DNA from: Magicicada septendecula
Taxonomy: Eukaryota > Arthropoda > Insecta > Hemiptera > Cicadidae
Direction: 5' to 3'
NCBI GenBank assembly: GCA_034769895.1
Contig: CM068367.1
Span: forward strand, 114,932,573-114,996,572
Length of the DNA stretch: 64,000 nt
A model generated the notes under the pieces. The model did not search any database, was not told the origin of the DNA, and was given only the letters and a program-made list of their open reading frames with translations. Below are positions 35,901 to 47,640 of the stretch, in pieces (the stretch's first letter is position 1; each line of letters begins with the position of its first letter). A program made the translations under genes and the position numbers.

Positions 35901-36257
35901 TCAATAACTTATTTCACATGCTAGTTTAAGGTTTTATTAATGCAACGAGACTTCCTGAAGAAGAAAATATTTATAGAAAGTGAGATATTGGACCAGCACG
36001 GAAAATCATAAATCGATTGCTGACCGGAGTTAATCTGTTTAACTCCGGACTTTGTTAAGATCTCCAAGAAGTGCGATATAATTAATAATTACCTTATTAA
36101 AAATTAGAATTTCCATCAAAACAATAAAACTGAAGTTATTCTCAATCACAGACATTATAAACAAACATAAATAATTTTTTTTTTTAATTTTTTTTTTAAA
36201 TAAAATTTTGTCTTTCTTATCTTTATTTGTAACGACAGCATACAGGGTCTTGTTACA
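32984..36257 (+). repeat. 3' LTR of the large element
   Basis: A 3274-bp copy of 21362-24600. The main length difference is 36 extra bases in the Arg/Lys-coding minisatellite near 33450-33520. The right end TGTTACA is followed by ATGT, the target duplication. Confidence 0.95.
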
Positions 36258-36261
36258 ATGT

Positions 36262-38869
36262 TTATAATATTTTTTACACCAAAAACAGATTAAAAACAAT
36301 AATTTTGAAAAAAAATACGATCTTCCTTCTTATTTTAGCTTTCTAACTCCCTTGGACTCCCATAGTTCCTTTCATCATTTCCTGTCAAGAGCTGTTGGTT
36401 TCCAGACAGCCAAGCTTTTTTCACTTCTATACTTGCGTGTTGTGCTCCCTAATTAGTGTTAGGTGCTAACTCTCACTATCAAATGAGAGGAGTGCAAATA
36501 TTTATACACTTTATTAGATTCACTAAGAGAAACAATTACGTGTTCATGTAAATAGTATTTTTAGGATGTATAAAAAGTATCCGTTACTATTCAGATTTGA
36601 AAAGCCACTGGTGTTTTACTCTATAAAAGTTTATTTACATTCATTTAGTTAAAGGGAAAGAGGTATATCTTTCATCTTGCCCGTTCTTGCTGTCATAGAT
36701 TCGTGACCGAACCAGCTGAATTAATTAACTACTTGCCATTAAGTAAAGAAATTGCTTGACAGCCTCAACTAAAGTGTCAAAAGAAGAAACGTTTTAAAAG
36801 CGCTGGCTGGGAAGGCAGCGTCTACTTTTCGTTTGTGTAGGGTTCTCTGAGTTGTGAAAGCCTCTTTCTTACTGCACTACCCACGTGTTGTGGTTTTGTA
36901 CACACACACACATAAGGCCGGCTTTCACTTAATCTGGAGAGCTACTATATTCAGAGCAGCGTCTTACAGATGTAAAGGAAGATTTTATTCACTAATGCGA
37001 CGAGAGCTACGCACAGCCGTGAGTATGCGTTTCCCTACCCATGTCCGCTCGCTCGCCTCTTCAACTTCTACTATAACAGTACAATTTTGCTTATTATAAA
37101 TTTTAATTAGATTCTTTTGCTACGACGGAGAAGTACCTACTCGTTACGCTTAGCTGCGTTCGTAACGGTTTATTGTTACGCTTACGTCTCGAATTGTTTT
37201 CAAATTAAATTTTTAAAATTATTCGGAAAATTCGTGCTCAAATGTTCTTAGATGTTAGTTGTAGTACAGGAAATATGAAAGCCATTATTGCTTTTAACAC
37301 GTATAAATACTTAGTTATATTCATAATTTCTGGCACTATTCTTATTATTTAATATTAATAATAAATAATATGTTACAGTTTTTGAACGAGAATATAGATC
37401 TTCTTTAATTATTTATTACACTGTTTCGACACTTAATTTTACATTATTGTCATATTCAGAAATAGCCTAGAAGGTACAACTGTAAACATTATTTTTTTTT
37501 ATGTTTTGGGAGCTCGACAACTAAGGCGTTTACCCCAACGACGTCTACCAGAAGCGACGCTCCACGGGATTTGTTTTGTTTTCACATACATTTTAGTTGA
37601 CCCAACGGGAGTGGAAACGCCTACACACTGAGACGCAAAACGACATTTTCGAAGCCTGTAGAGTAATCTTGCTGTCTTTAGGAAGGACAGAGTTCTGTCT
37701 ATCGCTAATTGTTCGTTTTCGAGGTCTTCTTTCAGGTTATCTTTTACTCTGTGTCTCTGCCTCCGTTCTGCAAGAGCACTACAGTCTTCGATTATGTATT
37801 CTATTTCTGAAGATAACAGTATTATAAAATAAACTGTGGAAACATTGTAATAAATAATCAGACGATTCTTGTTCGAAAAATATAAAATATTATTTGTTAT
37901 TGATATAAATACTTAGTATTATTAGAATAAAAACTTTAATGTATTATGGAGTCACAATCAACAGAATCGTAATAGTTTACTACGTTAATTGCTGTCAGTT
38001 GCAACAGACAAATTATTATCAGATCATAGTATCATGGCCTGTGTTTCCTTTAATTTTCTCTGAATTTTCTGAAGTGTTCTGACGTGAGTATTCTGTGCAT
38101 TTTGTTAGCCTGCTACATGAAGCTGCTTTTTTTTGTGGTGTCGGCGGGAGGTAAAAGGATTTTGGAAGGCTAAGGTAAATATCACGCATTCAAAAAGTCT
38201 CCCACCACTTCCTGGGCGAAGGAAAACCGGAGAGTGATGTCTTTGCTTAGTAGCATATATCTACAACGATAGAACGATAGGTCCATTAAAACGTTTACGT
38301 TTTTCTTTTGTACCACTCAGAAGGGTTTTGAGGGTTAATGTGAATCCCACCTACTTTAATGACGTAACATGGCTCACATGCTAGGCTATAGTTGGTAGGC
38401 CTACTAATACGCAAGTAGCCTATTATTATGACCAAATATTATATGTACCGCCTTCATACTGACAAAGTTAGATATACTTATGGCAGGGTGAGCTCAGGAA
38501 AATTATTATGTATAATAAAGGTGTAATAGAGGTTACGTCCGTTACAACTAAAACAGACGGGAAGAATTAACAAGACTACGGGAATAGAGTTTTTAAGACT
38601 TTTTAAACGTTTAAATCTAAGCGAGACTTTAGGGAATTAAAAATATTGACGAAAGTTTTTGTACAATACAATACAAACGATTTTTTGTGTGTGCAAATTT
38701 GTACAAATATAGAAGGTGGATCCGGCTACCATAGTCTTAAAGGAATCCAAAATTATAACCGTTGAAAATATGAATCTAACGGAAAATGGGATTTTCGGCA
38801 AAAACCAATTGAAACAATGAACAAAGGGTGCAAAAGTTCTCTTAATTAAATGTAAAGAAAATGAGAAAA
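36262..38869. other. unassigned intronic DNA
   Basis: Two blocks less AT-rich than the rest (about 36690-37150 and 37505-37770) hold short ORFs with no domain. A patch at about 38130-38240 (GGCGGGAGGTAAAAGG ... CTTCCTGGGCGAAGG) looks like part of a dispersed repeat, but I cannot name it. No splice-flanked exon found. Confidence 0.4.
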
Positions 38870-38876
38870 ATATGAT

Positions 38877-39035
38877 AAGAAGGAAAGAGGATGAAAAAGA
38901 AGATGGAAAGGAGGAGGAGGAGAATTAGAAGAAGGACAAGAAGAAGAAATTGTGAAGAATGATGTGGAGGAGCAGAAGGGGAAGAGGTATGTAGAAGAAG
39001 AAGAAGAGGAGAAAGAAGGAAATAGCAGGGAAAGA
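38877..39035 (+). repeat. Polypurine tract (GAA/GAG-rich)
   Basis: About 160 bp that is nearly all purine on the plus strand, built from irregular GAA, GAG and AAG triplets. It is a low-complexity tract able in principle to form triplex DNA. Confidence 0.85.
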
Positions 39036-40140
39036 TATTTATACGGTTTGTCTCGTTTATAACATCACGGTGTAATAAGAATAAAGATAAAAATTTATTA
39101 CTTGTTTAAGCCGTAGTGACGCACTTTCTTTTCGGTTATTTTACACGTCACTTGTATATGATTGCAATTGCTTGTATAGGTGTTTTGTGTGTGGCGAGAA
39201 ATTCAAAGTGAGTGACAGAATATCCATCAATGTTCGTAACGTGTCAATTTGAAAAACAGAATTACGCCTAACGGTGTCTTCGACAGGCGATGTGGCGGTG
39301 GTGCAATATACGTCACGTCATACGCGCCGAGGTGTTGGGTGGGGGGGGGTGGAGGGCAAAGGTCACGTCTGTACAGACGTCAGCGACAGAGGGTGGCGGT
39401 GCGGCGGATTCCTATCCCACTATATATGCTGTCACGTTCCATCGCATTCCGCCACGTACCAAGTATCGCCGATCATGTGTTCATCGCATAGCGCGTCCAT
39501 GCTTATTGCGTGTTGAGAATATCTTTCATACAACACGTCTACTTGTTTTGTGTTTCTTGTATTGAATTCGTTAACATCTTGTCTTCATAATTTTTGTAAT
39601 GTAAATGAATGTCCGCGGAAAAGTTTTAAGTTAATGGAAATAACTATAAATACAGAGAATTATAAATAATGACTTTTTTGTGAAGAGCGGTCGATAAGTA
39701 AACACAATTTTTCAACTATTTGTGTCGACGTTTCGAAAAGTCATCTAGACAATTACTGATGATTTGTTACTACACTAAACACACAAATTTCTGTTCCTTG
39801 TGGGAGGGAGGGAGACGAAACAGATAGTGATGCCTATTCCATGCATAGACGATGAAAATTATGTCATTTTATTGTAGCACACGCAAAACTGGTTTATTAG
39901 TTATAAGTAGAAAAGCCAACCTGATCAAGTTTACATGTGAAAGGTAAAGTTAGAATCTGTCAAAGTACCTAAGGCTTGAACAAGGGTTGTTTTGAATCGC
40001 AAACATTATAAAAAATATACTAGTAAGTTCCCTGAGCTGCAGAACTTTCTCACCAAAGTACATTTATTATTATATAAAATCAAATTACATCAATATTTGT
40101 TCACATTATTCTTGTATATATTTATTATTATTATTATTTT
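39036..40140. other. unassigned DNA with a GC-rich patch
   Basis: Positions about 39280-39500 are rich in CG dinucleotides and include a G run near 39341. Three overlapping plus-strand ORFs there (80-91 aa) have no recognisable domain and overlap in all three frames, which is what an unconstrained GC-rich patch produces. Confidence 0.4.
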
Positions 40141-40490
40141 TATTATTATTATTAATAATAATAAATAAACTTTTATTACAAGAATATATTTTTTATATTT
40201 TTTGAATATTACACTGGTTCGATAGTACGAGTATAAACTATCATCATCAGAAATTATAAATTAATAATTTTAAAAATCAATTGTTCAAAACAGTTGTTTT
40301 ATATATTTTATATTGTTTACATGTAAAATAGCTGTTTTGAACAAACGATTTTTAAAATTTATAATTTATAATCTTGTTGTTACTAATTTATTATGTTGAA
40401 ACTAGCAACACAGTGTAATTTTCAAAAAATACAAAAATATATTCTTGTAAGAAAAGTTTTATTTATTATTAATAATAATAATAAATCAAA
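40141..40490. mobile_element. AT-rich foldback element
   Basis: Arms 40141-40303 and 40325-40490 are reverse complements over most of their length. Shared landmarks include ACAAGAATATATTTTT, ATTACACTG and TTGTTCAAAACAG. A 21-bp spacer separates them. The middle of the arms (about 40217-40250 against about 40371-40413) has diverged more than the ends. This looks like a MITE or foldback transposon of unknown family. Confidence 0.7.
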
Positions 40491-41109
40491 TTTATATATT
40501 TTAATTTTTTAAAGTTATGAGTAAAGTTCTTCGTATGTGTGAATCTAGCGTTAGCTGAAAAACACTAAGACGAGCTAATACGTCGGTTCCTTCATTTGAT
40601 CGTTTTTATGTGTTAATTTTTTTGCTTTTTATGTAGACTATGTGGTGTTTTGTACATATACAACTGAACAGGTACAAATAATAATCAAAGTATTATCACA
40701 TAATCAAATAATATGTAAAGTACTAATAAGCCAAGTATCAAAGTTATTAATTCTATATACTTACACAATAAAAATCTAACGGAAATAATTTTTTACAGAT
40801 ATTGGCAGATTTCCAAATTATACGCGCATAGATTATCAAACACAGAATTAGATTCTCAGATCCAACAAATAAGAGACGTCCAACCTGTAATCGCTCGTTA
40901 CCTTTGTCTAAAACTGTATCGTTCATAATTGTATTTATCGTGTACACACTCCTATAAAGTGTAGTAGGCTGTTATTTTTTTGTCGTCTTCTATGCAAGTG
41001 GCAATACACTATTCAAGCTTTTCGCGCTGTAGCTTCCACTGCAGTCTTTTAACTAAAATTTATCTCGTCTATAATATTTAATCTTATTGTATTATGTACG
41101 CATGCCTGG
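40491..41109. other. unassigned intronic DNA
   Basis: No gene or clear repeat seen. Confidence 0.4.
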
Positions 41110-41770
41110 CAAGTAGCCGCACTAGGAAAACACCCCACTGCCCCAGTGGTCGTAGCTTATATCATGTATATCATGTGCGGTGAAGCCTAGTAGCAAGCGC
41201 AGCCTCCACGCGGGGCGACAGCGTACTGCTGGGAGAGGACGTGCAGTTCATAACGTCGTCTGGACGGCTGAACTCCACCAGGTGGGCCCTCTGCTTTAGC
41301 ACAGGGGATTGTGAGCCGGCCTAAATCGCTGATTACCAGTGGCTTCATCTCTTTCCGAGACCCCCACCCTGGCCCACGCTGCCTTACGGGGCACGAGGTT
41401 ATTCGATTTTCGTGGTATCAGGCCTGATGATCGGAATAAAGCGTGCGTCCAGCGTTGGGAAGCGCGACCCGAGAGTTCGAATCTGTGCAACCTACGCTGC
41501 TGGAGCCTGTATCTGACTCAGGTGCGGCGGCTGGCATCGTTCGCTTCTCTGGGGACCGAATCGTCGCCTCCTCGAGGCGCCCGCTGGGCAACGTTGTGTT
41601 TTGTACGGACATTCGTGTCTTTGTATAATAGAACGTCTAAGTTCGTAAGTCTCCTTTTAATGAGAGGGCTCCAGCCCCGCTCTCTGACGTATCCAGTGGA
41701 TGGAAAGCGGGGATTTTTCCTAAGCCCTACCCTGGGAAGCGTATATGGTTTGCGGTTGGGTGGGCGACTG
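41110..41770 (+). other. GC-rich block of unknown nature
   Basis: A sharply GC-richer island about 650 bp long. It contains GTTCGAATC at 41475-41483, which fits the RNA polymerase III B box. I cannot place a convincing A box at the right distance, nor fold a tRNA. A 192-aa plus-strand ORF (41339-41917) runs through it and into the dispersed repeat, with no recognisable domain. The block may be the head of a retroposon whose tail is the adjacent repeat at 41784-41985. Confidence 0.35.
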
Positions 41771-41783
41771 GATAAAATTTCTT

Positions 41784-41985
41784 TTAACTTGGTACCCACT
41801 GTTGTGGTTTTTCACAATTTTGACCTCATATTTTTGCGTCCCGCCACCATATTTTTGAGGGGATTCAATACAATACGATTCTGTAGGGTCAACTATGAAC
41901 CCGCATGCCAAGTTTAACAGAAATCGGTTGTCGTGAGGCATATCTCAAATAGGGAGACAAACAGACAGACAGGCAGTCAGACGAA
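41784..41985 (+). repeat. Dispersed repeat, copy 1, with (ACAG)n-like tail
   Basis: Shares TTAACTTGG, TTTTTCACAATTTTGACCTC, TTTTTGCGTC and ACAATACGATTCTGTAGGGT, in order, with 46572-46682. After the shared part it has CAAGTTTAACAGAAATCGG and then an ACAGACAGACAGG tail. Such tails end many short interspersed or LINE-derived repeats in arthropods. Confidence 0.7.
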
Positions 41986-43349
41986 TGCCAAATGGTCGAG
42001 TTGAAACTGAGAACTCGCTGCCCTCGTTCATTGAATCCATAAAACAATCTTTGTTGCGAATATGGACTGGAAAGATCTACTTGTGTTGTTGCTCTGATTT
42101 TTCACGTTTAGCTTACGAACGCTGACGTTCTACTGTATCCTATATCAAGTAATCATTTCCAAACGAAAAATCATTCTGCCCCTTCAGAAATAAATACAAA
42201 AAATTATAACCTTAAAAATAAGCTGGTAATTTTAATTTAGCGTGATTTGTAAAGAATGTCTTTGTATTTACTTTGGATAGTTTTATGTCAAAGTAGTTAA
42301 CACAGAAAACCTGCAGAGGTCGGCTCTGCTCGAGCCAATCGAGTGCAGCCAATTGACGTCCCTAGCGGCGCTGAAGTGTTCAAATGAGTCATAAATTGTA
42401 TTCCGCTTTGTTTAACCTATATTTTCAACTAAACTTTATTTAGAGACGATTCCCACGAGTCAAATAAACTTACACGAGCAAACCGCAGTATAACAGTGTG
42501 TTACAGTACAGCTATAAAACCAACTCCCAAAAGTATTAATACTTACGAAATACGCATGGAAACTGGTATAGAGACGTAAAATAAACACATATTTCTTTAT
42601 AATCTTAAATCAAAGTTGTGGATAGCTCTGAGGTATACAGGAAGTCAGAGATTTATTAGTACTAAGTGCTATACACGATTTAGACACATATATGACCCTA
42701 TTTCTCCCTCTTTATTGTCCTAAAAATAAAGTATAACTTTGTGGCGTACACGTGCTGCACGCGTAGGGCGAATAGCTCTAAACACATTAGTGAATAAGAA
42801 AGCAACAATAGAATAAGAGTACGAACGACAACAACAACAAGAAGAGCAAAAAAGAACGAAAAACTAGATGGTAAAATCAAAACAGAAAAAATTAGGCATT
42901 AGAGTTTTATTTTGGAGGGAAAACTTTGGTACCAGACATATTATTTCAATTTTGTATGAACAAAGTGCTGCTATAGATCGAATTCATATTTTTATTCTCT
43001 AGAGTTATCCATAACAATCACTTTTATACGTCATCATTGGAACCCTTCGTAACATTTTACTGACGTTGTAATTACAATAATTATACCTGACGAATCTACA
43101 TCTTAAACTCTCTTTAACAGCATCTTCCTTAAAGCGACTTTAACAAAAGATTATTATCTACTTATTTGTTTATTATATTCTCATGTCTAATTTTGTTTAC
43201 TAAGTTAATGAAAAAGTACGCAATTATGTACCAAGTAATTCCCACTCAGAATACGATTTCCCTCAAGTACCTAACATGGCTTCTTCCCACGTAAGCTTGA
43301 TCCTTTTGTTCATTTGTCCTTGTATTTTAATATAAAATAGCAGCTTTTC
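41986..43349. other. unassigned intronic DNA
   Basis: No gene or recognised repeat. A patch near 42310-42370 is GC-richer but short. Confidence 0.4.
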
Positions 43350-43870
43350 CATGAAATGTTCCAAAATTTAGCGGAGCATATCATTAATACTACTAACTGT
43401 TTAGTCACAAAATTTGCTACTAAGCTAACAAAATTTAGACACATCTGTGAAGCGATTCATAGATACCTGAAAAATAAAACACGGAAGGATACCCCAATGA
43501 AATTTTATAAAACTGTGGCTGTCCCCACATTCCTGTATGCTAGTGAGACATGGACTCTTAGTAAAAGGGACGTCCAGAGGATTCAGGCAGCCGAAATGAA
43601 ATTTATAAGTGGGCGCAAGGTTGTTCTCTCTTGGCTCGGAGAATGAACGAGGACATTAGACGCGATTTAAACATTGTATCATTACACCAGAAGATTAGAG
43701 ACCATAGATGGAGATAGTGTGAACACTTGATATCCGTCTACCTGTGGCTGCCTTGGGTTATCACCCTACTGGGAAGAGAGATGTCGGTAAACTGAGTAGA
43801 CCGAGGAGGAGATGGGGTTCCGGAACAGGTCCAAGGCCTAATCCTTGGAGTGGTGATGATGGTGTTGATG
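43350..43870 (+). pseudogene. LINE 3' end, reverse transcriptase C-terminal fragment
   Basis: 43356-43646 encodes FYKTVAVPTFLYASETWTLS and then DVQRIQAAEMKFI. This matches the segment after the RT core of insect LINEs often annotated as endonuclease-reverse transcriptase (K-F-Y-x-x-x-x-x-P-x-x-x-Y-x-x-E-x-W-x-L ... A-E-M-x-F). Later pieces in other frames (HRWR, then RPRRRWG near 43795-43820, then PNPWSGDD near 43840) match the usual end of these proteins. At least two frame changes and in-frame stops make it dead. It is 5'-truncated, as is typical for LINE copies. Confidence 0.8.
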
Positions 43871-44846
43871 AGCTGTTTAGTCAGTAATGCAGGCTGCTGT
43901 TTGTGTCACGTGTTTTTAAAGGAGCCTTAGCTAACTCCAGCAAACGGTTAATGAGAAAATTAAGACGTTTACAAATTCTGAACTACCGACTTACAGAAGC
44001 TGGTATTAATTGGAGGGAAGGACGGTGCTTCCATTTCAAGGTTTATTGGAGTTTTATGTAGAGAGGAGTAAAATTCAGTGAAACTGCTATTGATAGAGTA
44101 CAGGATAACGTTGCTGATGGGTGCGGGTTCGACGGGGGCGCTGGCGCTGGTGTATCAGACAAAGAGCCCGCCCTTATCCTTTATTGTTGGCATCCAGATG
44201 ATCGGGAGCGGCCGTCAGCACAGTAGTATATGCGCACGTAAATACACTGTAAGCATATTGGACAGTAAATAGCCTGTACAGGTCCTGCTATGAGACTGGC
44301 TCGAGCAGTCGTTACCCCGATTGAGTACTGGGAATGTTTGGAGAACAGTAACAGTAACAGTCCGTAGTGCATTCGGATGATTACAGTAACGATGTATTGG
44401 ATCAGATTAAAGCAAAGTCAAGCATGATAGAAAGGCATTTGCATATGTGCCTGAGGGTTATGTCAGACGAGCAGAAGCGGATTGTTTATTGGTATGGCAA
44501 TCGCGCAGGTGTCGTCCTGTCACGCTGAAAATACATTTGCGCTGTGTCTGCATTTTCTCTGAATTTACAATATTTCAACAGCTACTGTAGTAACCTACAA
44601 GACTGCAACGCCTTCTGCAAAATGGAGATGAGTCTCTGGTAACTTTCGCCCCATAAAGACATTGAAAAAGAAGTAAACGTCCTATACTCAAATTATTTTT
44701 CGAAAGAAGTGGTTTTTGATGGGCAAAAAATACGTTGTTCTCGCTTAATAGAGTTGTGGAAAATGTTTTCATAAAATTTGTTTTACGATAACCTACTTTT
44801 CTCATCCGTGGATAGCCCATGTTTAATGTGTCACTGCGTAAAAGAT
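43871..44846. other. unassigned intronic DNA
   Basis: Short ORFs only, with no domain or repeat that I recognise. Confidence 0.4.
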
Positions 44847-44897
44847 CATTAAAAAATTAATTGATGACTCGTTGGGCACTTGGTGAAACATATTAAT

Positions 44898-45609
44898 ACA
44901 AAGATTTTGTAAAATATATAAAAACACTTGGTACGTTTTACAGATTTTATTTAATTCTGACAGCTGTTTCGACTACCTAAGCCATTGTCAAAGAGAGAAT
45001 GAATGAAAACCTAAACACAGGATGTGTTAGTGAAGGTGGTGGTGGTGGTGGCCATCTGTTTAGGGCGTATCTGGAACATCTGTGAAGGTTGAGATGGAGA
45101 GGGGTATGTGCAAGAGACAAGGGAAGGTCAGGTGTCTTTAAAAACTAAATACAATCATGAATGCAAAATATAAAATTAACTAAACTAAAGATAATCTGAA
45201 TGCAAAATATAAAATAAACTAAACTAAATAACAGCTTTAATTAGTTTAGTTTATTATATATATTTCAATCAGATTATATTTAGTTGAGTTAATTTTAAAT
45301 TTTGCATTCAGATCTTTAGTCTAGTTAATTTTATATTTTGCATTCATGATTGTATTTAGTTTTTAAAGACACCTGACCTTTCCTTGTCACTTGCACACAC
45401 ACCCTCCTCTCCATCTCAACCTTCACAGATGTTCCAGATACGCCCTAAACAGATGGTCACCACCACCACCACCTTCAGTAACACATCCTGTGTTTAGGTT
45501 TTCATTCATTCTCTTTTTGACAATGGCTAAGGTAGTCGAAACATCTGTCAGAGTTAAATAAAATCTGTGAAACGTACCAAGTGTTTTTATATATTTTACA
45601 AAACTTTGT
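44898..45609. mobile_element. Long foldback element (about 712 bp, near-palindromic)
   Basis: Arms 44898-45229 and 45239-45609 pair along almost their whole length around a 9-bp centre. Matching landmarks include TATATAAAAACACTTGG, CTAAGCCATTGTCAAAGAG against its complement, and GTGGTGGTGG against CCACCACCAC. CATTAAAAAATT occurs at 44847-44858 and 45610-45621. The right copy abuts the arm and the left is 39 bases away, so it could be a displaced target duplication or chance. There is no transposase. The arms are over 90% paired by eye, so the element is fairly young. Confidence 0.85.
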
Positions 45610-45621
45610 CATTAAAAAATT

Positions 45622-46571
45622 TCTGTCCTTGCTTCTCTCTTTCACTCTGTAATGCAAAACAATCCCTACTTTATAATTCGATGAAGTATTTTATTCTACC
45701 GTCAGAAGCTTTCTGAGTCTCTCTCTATTCAACGTCATTTTGACACTTACTCTTTCCTTCTTGAAGATTAGTTTTTCTGATGTCTAGGATGCATATCATT
45801 AACCCCAACATTATACTTTCAGTGGTTCCTGCCTTGATTACAAGTGTCTTTGAGAGTATCCGTTCTTCACTGATGAAGAGACGCCGACAGTAACTTGGCC
45901 GGAAGATGACTCACAAACAATGAATGACTGTTTTAAAATAAGTCGCCTAAATGCACGATTGTTTTATTATAAATCCTTAAGAATGTTCTCACTGTCGACA
46001 AAATGAGAAAACTGTAGATTTGTATAGTGGTAATGTAGTGGGGATGGGATAATAAATGAAACATTCCCCTACGAACCTCTATGCATAGCACCCTGGTAAA
46101 ATGTGCAGTTTGTGTGAAATTGACGTAAGTATAGACAATTTAATGTGTCACTATTTTGAACGATGAACACTTATTATTACACATAAATTTTAATATTAAA
46201 GAATTTTTCAATTATGAGAAGAATTACAAAAATCCCTATTCCTCACTTATTCCTTTGGTATTAATAAAACAATTGTAGAGCACACAATCATACAACATTT
46301 GAAATATTTGTATTTGGATTAAATTTTTTTCAGTCTGACATCCTGTTGCATTTTTACAATATTTTTAAAAATTTGGATCCCTTTTCTAGACCAAAATTTT
46401 AAAATTTCCAAAACGTAACAACACACTCAGATGCGTGCTAACATTCTCTTTAATTTCATACCCCACATGAAGTTTTGCGATTTCATCTAAATTTTCACCC
46501 TCCTTTGAGGCCATCTAGGAATTTTGAAAATTTCAAAAATAAACATATTCAGATGGTGGTTAAACGTTTTT
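45622..46571. other. unassigned DNA, part probably repeat
   Basis: 46370-46560 has repeated AAAATTTC/AAATTTTG motifs reminiscent of the dispersed repeat that follows. Nothing else seen. Confidence 0.35.
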
Positions 46572-46682
46572 TTAACTTGGTGCCCACTTTTGCGATTTTT
46601 CACAATTTTGACCTCACATTTTTGCGTCCTGCCACCCTATTTTCGAGCAGATAAATCTAAAAAACAATACGATTCTGTAGGG
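46572..46682 (+). repeat. Dispersed repeat, copy 2
   Basis: Aligns with 41784-41889 with scattered differences and one indel. It has lost the ACAG tail seen in copy 1. Confidence 0.7.
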
Positions 46683-47200
46683 TAAAAGTGTAAACAAACA
46701 GGCCGAGTGTCTTCTACAGCTGAAAGTTATTGTAGTCTGTTTGAAAACCAAACGATGGTGATACTTTGTATCTGGAGAGATGTGTGCGATCTGTGTGCGA
46801 ATTTCTAGCCATCGCAAAAGCTTTTAATAAAGTATCATTTCAAAGCTACAACATGATGAAACGGAAACTAGAAGGCATTATAAACTAGACCTACTTCCTT
46901 GGTTCTCTGTGCCCTCATATTAAATCTTCTAGAATAAAGTATAAGTTATAAATTATTTAACAAATCAATACTGCGTATAATGTTACGATTTCCAATAACT
47001 TTTATCGGGGGGATATCAGAGTAAATTGATAACATTGTATCTTTAATGTAGTAACGGGAACAAATTCAATATAAACCTTCTTCCCGCGGTATAACCCAAA
47101 TCTGCTTTCTTTATCCACTGTCTAATTATTTGTTAATTTTTACTGAAACGATCCTGTTGGGTTTAAAGTAAACAAACTGATCAATACGTATTTTTCTTAC

Positions 47201-47275
47201 CTTGTAAAACGCAGTGGGAACAAACACCTGTCGGCCCATATCACAGAGACTCATCGCGTCTTCAGAGAACACAGT
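47201..47275 (-). CDS. Receptor guanylate cyclase exon, juxtamembrane to kinase homology domain
   Basis: A 75-bp, 25-codon exon. Its acceptor on the minus strand is CTTTTTGTTGCAG and its donor GTAAGA. It encodes TVFSEDAMSLCDMGRQVFV followed by PTAFYK. Insect receptor guanylate cyclases have a matching short acidic/hydroxylated loop, then an aromatic-bearing strand that ends F/Y-K before G-N-x-V-A. The codon phase fits both neighbours, so RRNSQC-TVFSED and FYK-GNKVAVK join cleanly. It lies between the phosphorylation-rich juxtamembrane region and the first strand of the kinase homology domain. No in-frame stop or weak splice site is visible, so the exon looks functional. Confidence 0.85.
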
Positions 47276-47456
47276 CTGCAACAAAAAGAGCGAAACAATA
47301 CTAGAATAATAATAATAATAACACTCTATACTGTGTTGTATATAAATACTGAGATAGTTTGTCACTTCTATAGCTGAGGCACTGGTATCGGTACAGTTTT
47401 ATTGTGACATACTTAGCGCTCCCTATTGGAATGACAAATGGAATCAAACTACAGTC

Positions 47457-47526
<70 letters not shown>

Positions 47527-47640
47527 CCTATCTAACTATCTATCTATATCTCTCTGTATTTCTATCCATCTATCTATCGATCTAAATGACTATATATCTC
47601 TCTGCCCATATATAGGATCACACACACACACACACACACA
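47457..47640 (+). repeat. (CT)n, (TCTA)n and (CA)n microsatellite cluster
   Basis: CT dinucleotides at 47463-47520 pass into irregular TCTA/TCTC units to about 47580, and a CA tract lies at about 47622-47640. The ORF over it is repeat translation. Confidence 0.95.

Larger units (their letters stand above)
21362..36257 (+). mobile_element. Large Ty3/gypsy-type LTR retrotransposon (14.9 kb)
   Basis: The layout is a 3.24-kb LTR, primer site, gag, protease-RT-RNase H-integrase, a 1.4-kb repeat array, an AT-rich tail, a polypurine tract and a 3.27-kb LTR. ATGT at 21358-21361 and 36258-36261 is the 4-bp target duplication. Integrase after RNase H, the YVDD box and TDHKPI place it in Ty3/gypsy (Metaviridae). 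I see no envelope ORF after pol. The two LTRs are nearly identical, so the insertion is recent. The element looks close to whole, with at most about one break. It sits antisense in the 34.7-kb intron of the guanylate cyclase gene. Nearly 15 kb is unusually long for this group, and the excess comes from the LTRs and the region after pol. Confidence 0.95.
12533..47200 (-). other. 34.7-kb intron of the receptor guanylate cyclase gene
   Basis: Bounded by a GTAAGA donor at 47200 downward and a TTTCAG acceptor ending at 12533, both on the minus strand. It is a phase-0 intron between the FYK and GNKVAVK codons. It contains the larger LTR element, a hAT remnant, several foldback elements and a LINE fragment. 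All features listed between these coordinates are intron content. Confidence 0.75.

Noticed and set aside
39249-39565. Three overlapping plus-strand ORFs of 80-91 aa
   Set aside because: All three frames are open because of GC-rich composition. No domain and no splice context.
41440-41530. tRNA gene around the GTTCGAATC motif
   Set aside because: No acceptor, D or anticodon stems could be paired around it.
41339-41917. 192-aa ORF as a host gene
   Set aside because: It runs from a GC-rich block into a dispersed repeat, other frames there are also open, and no domain is recognisable.
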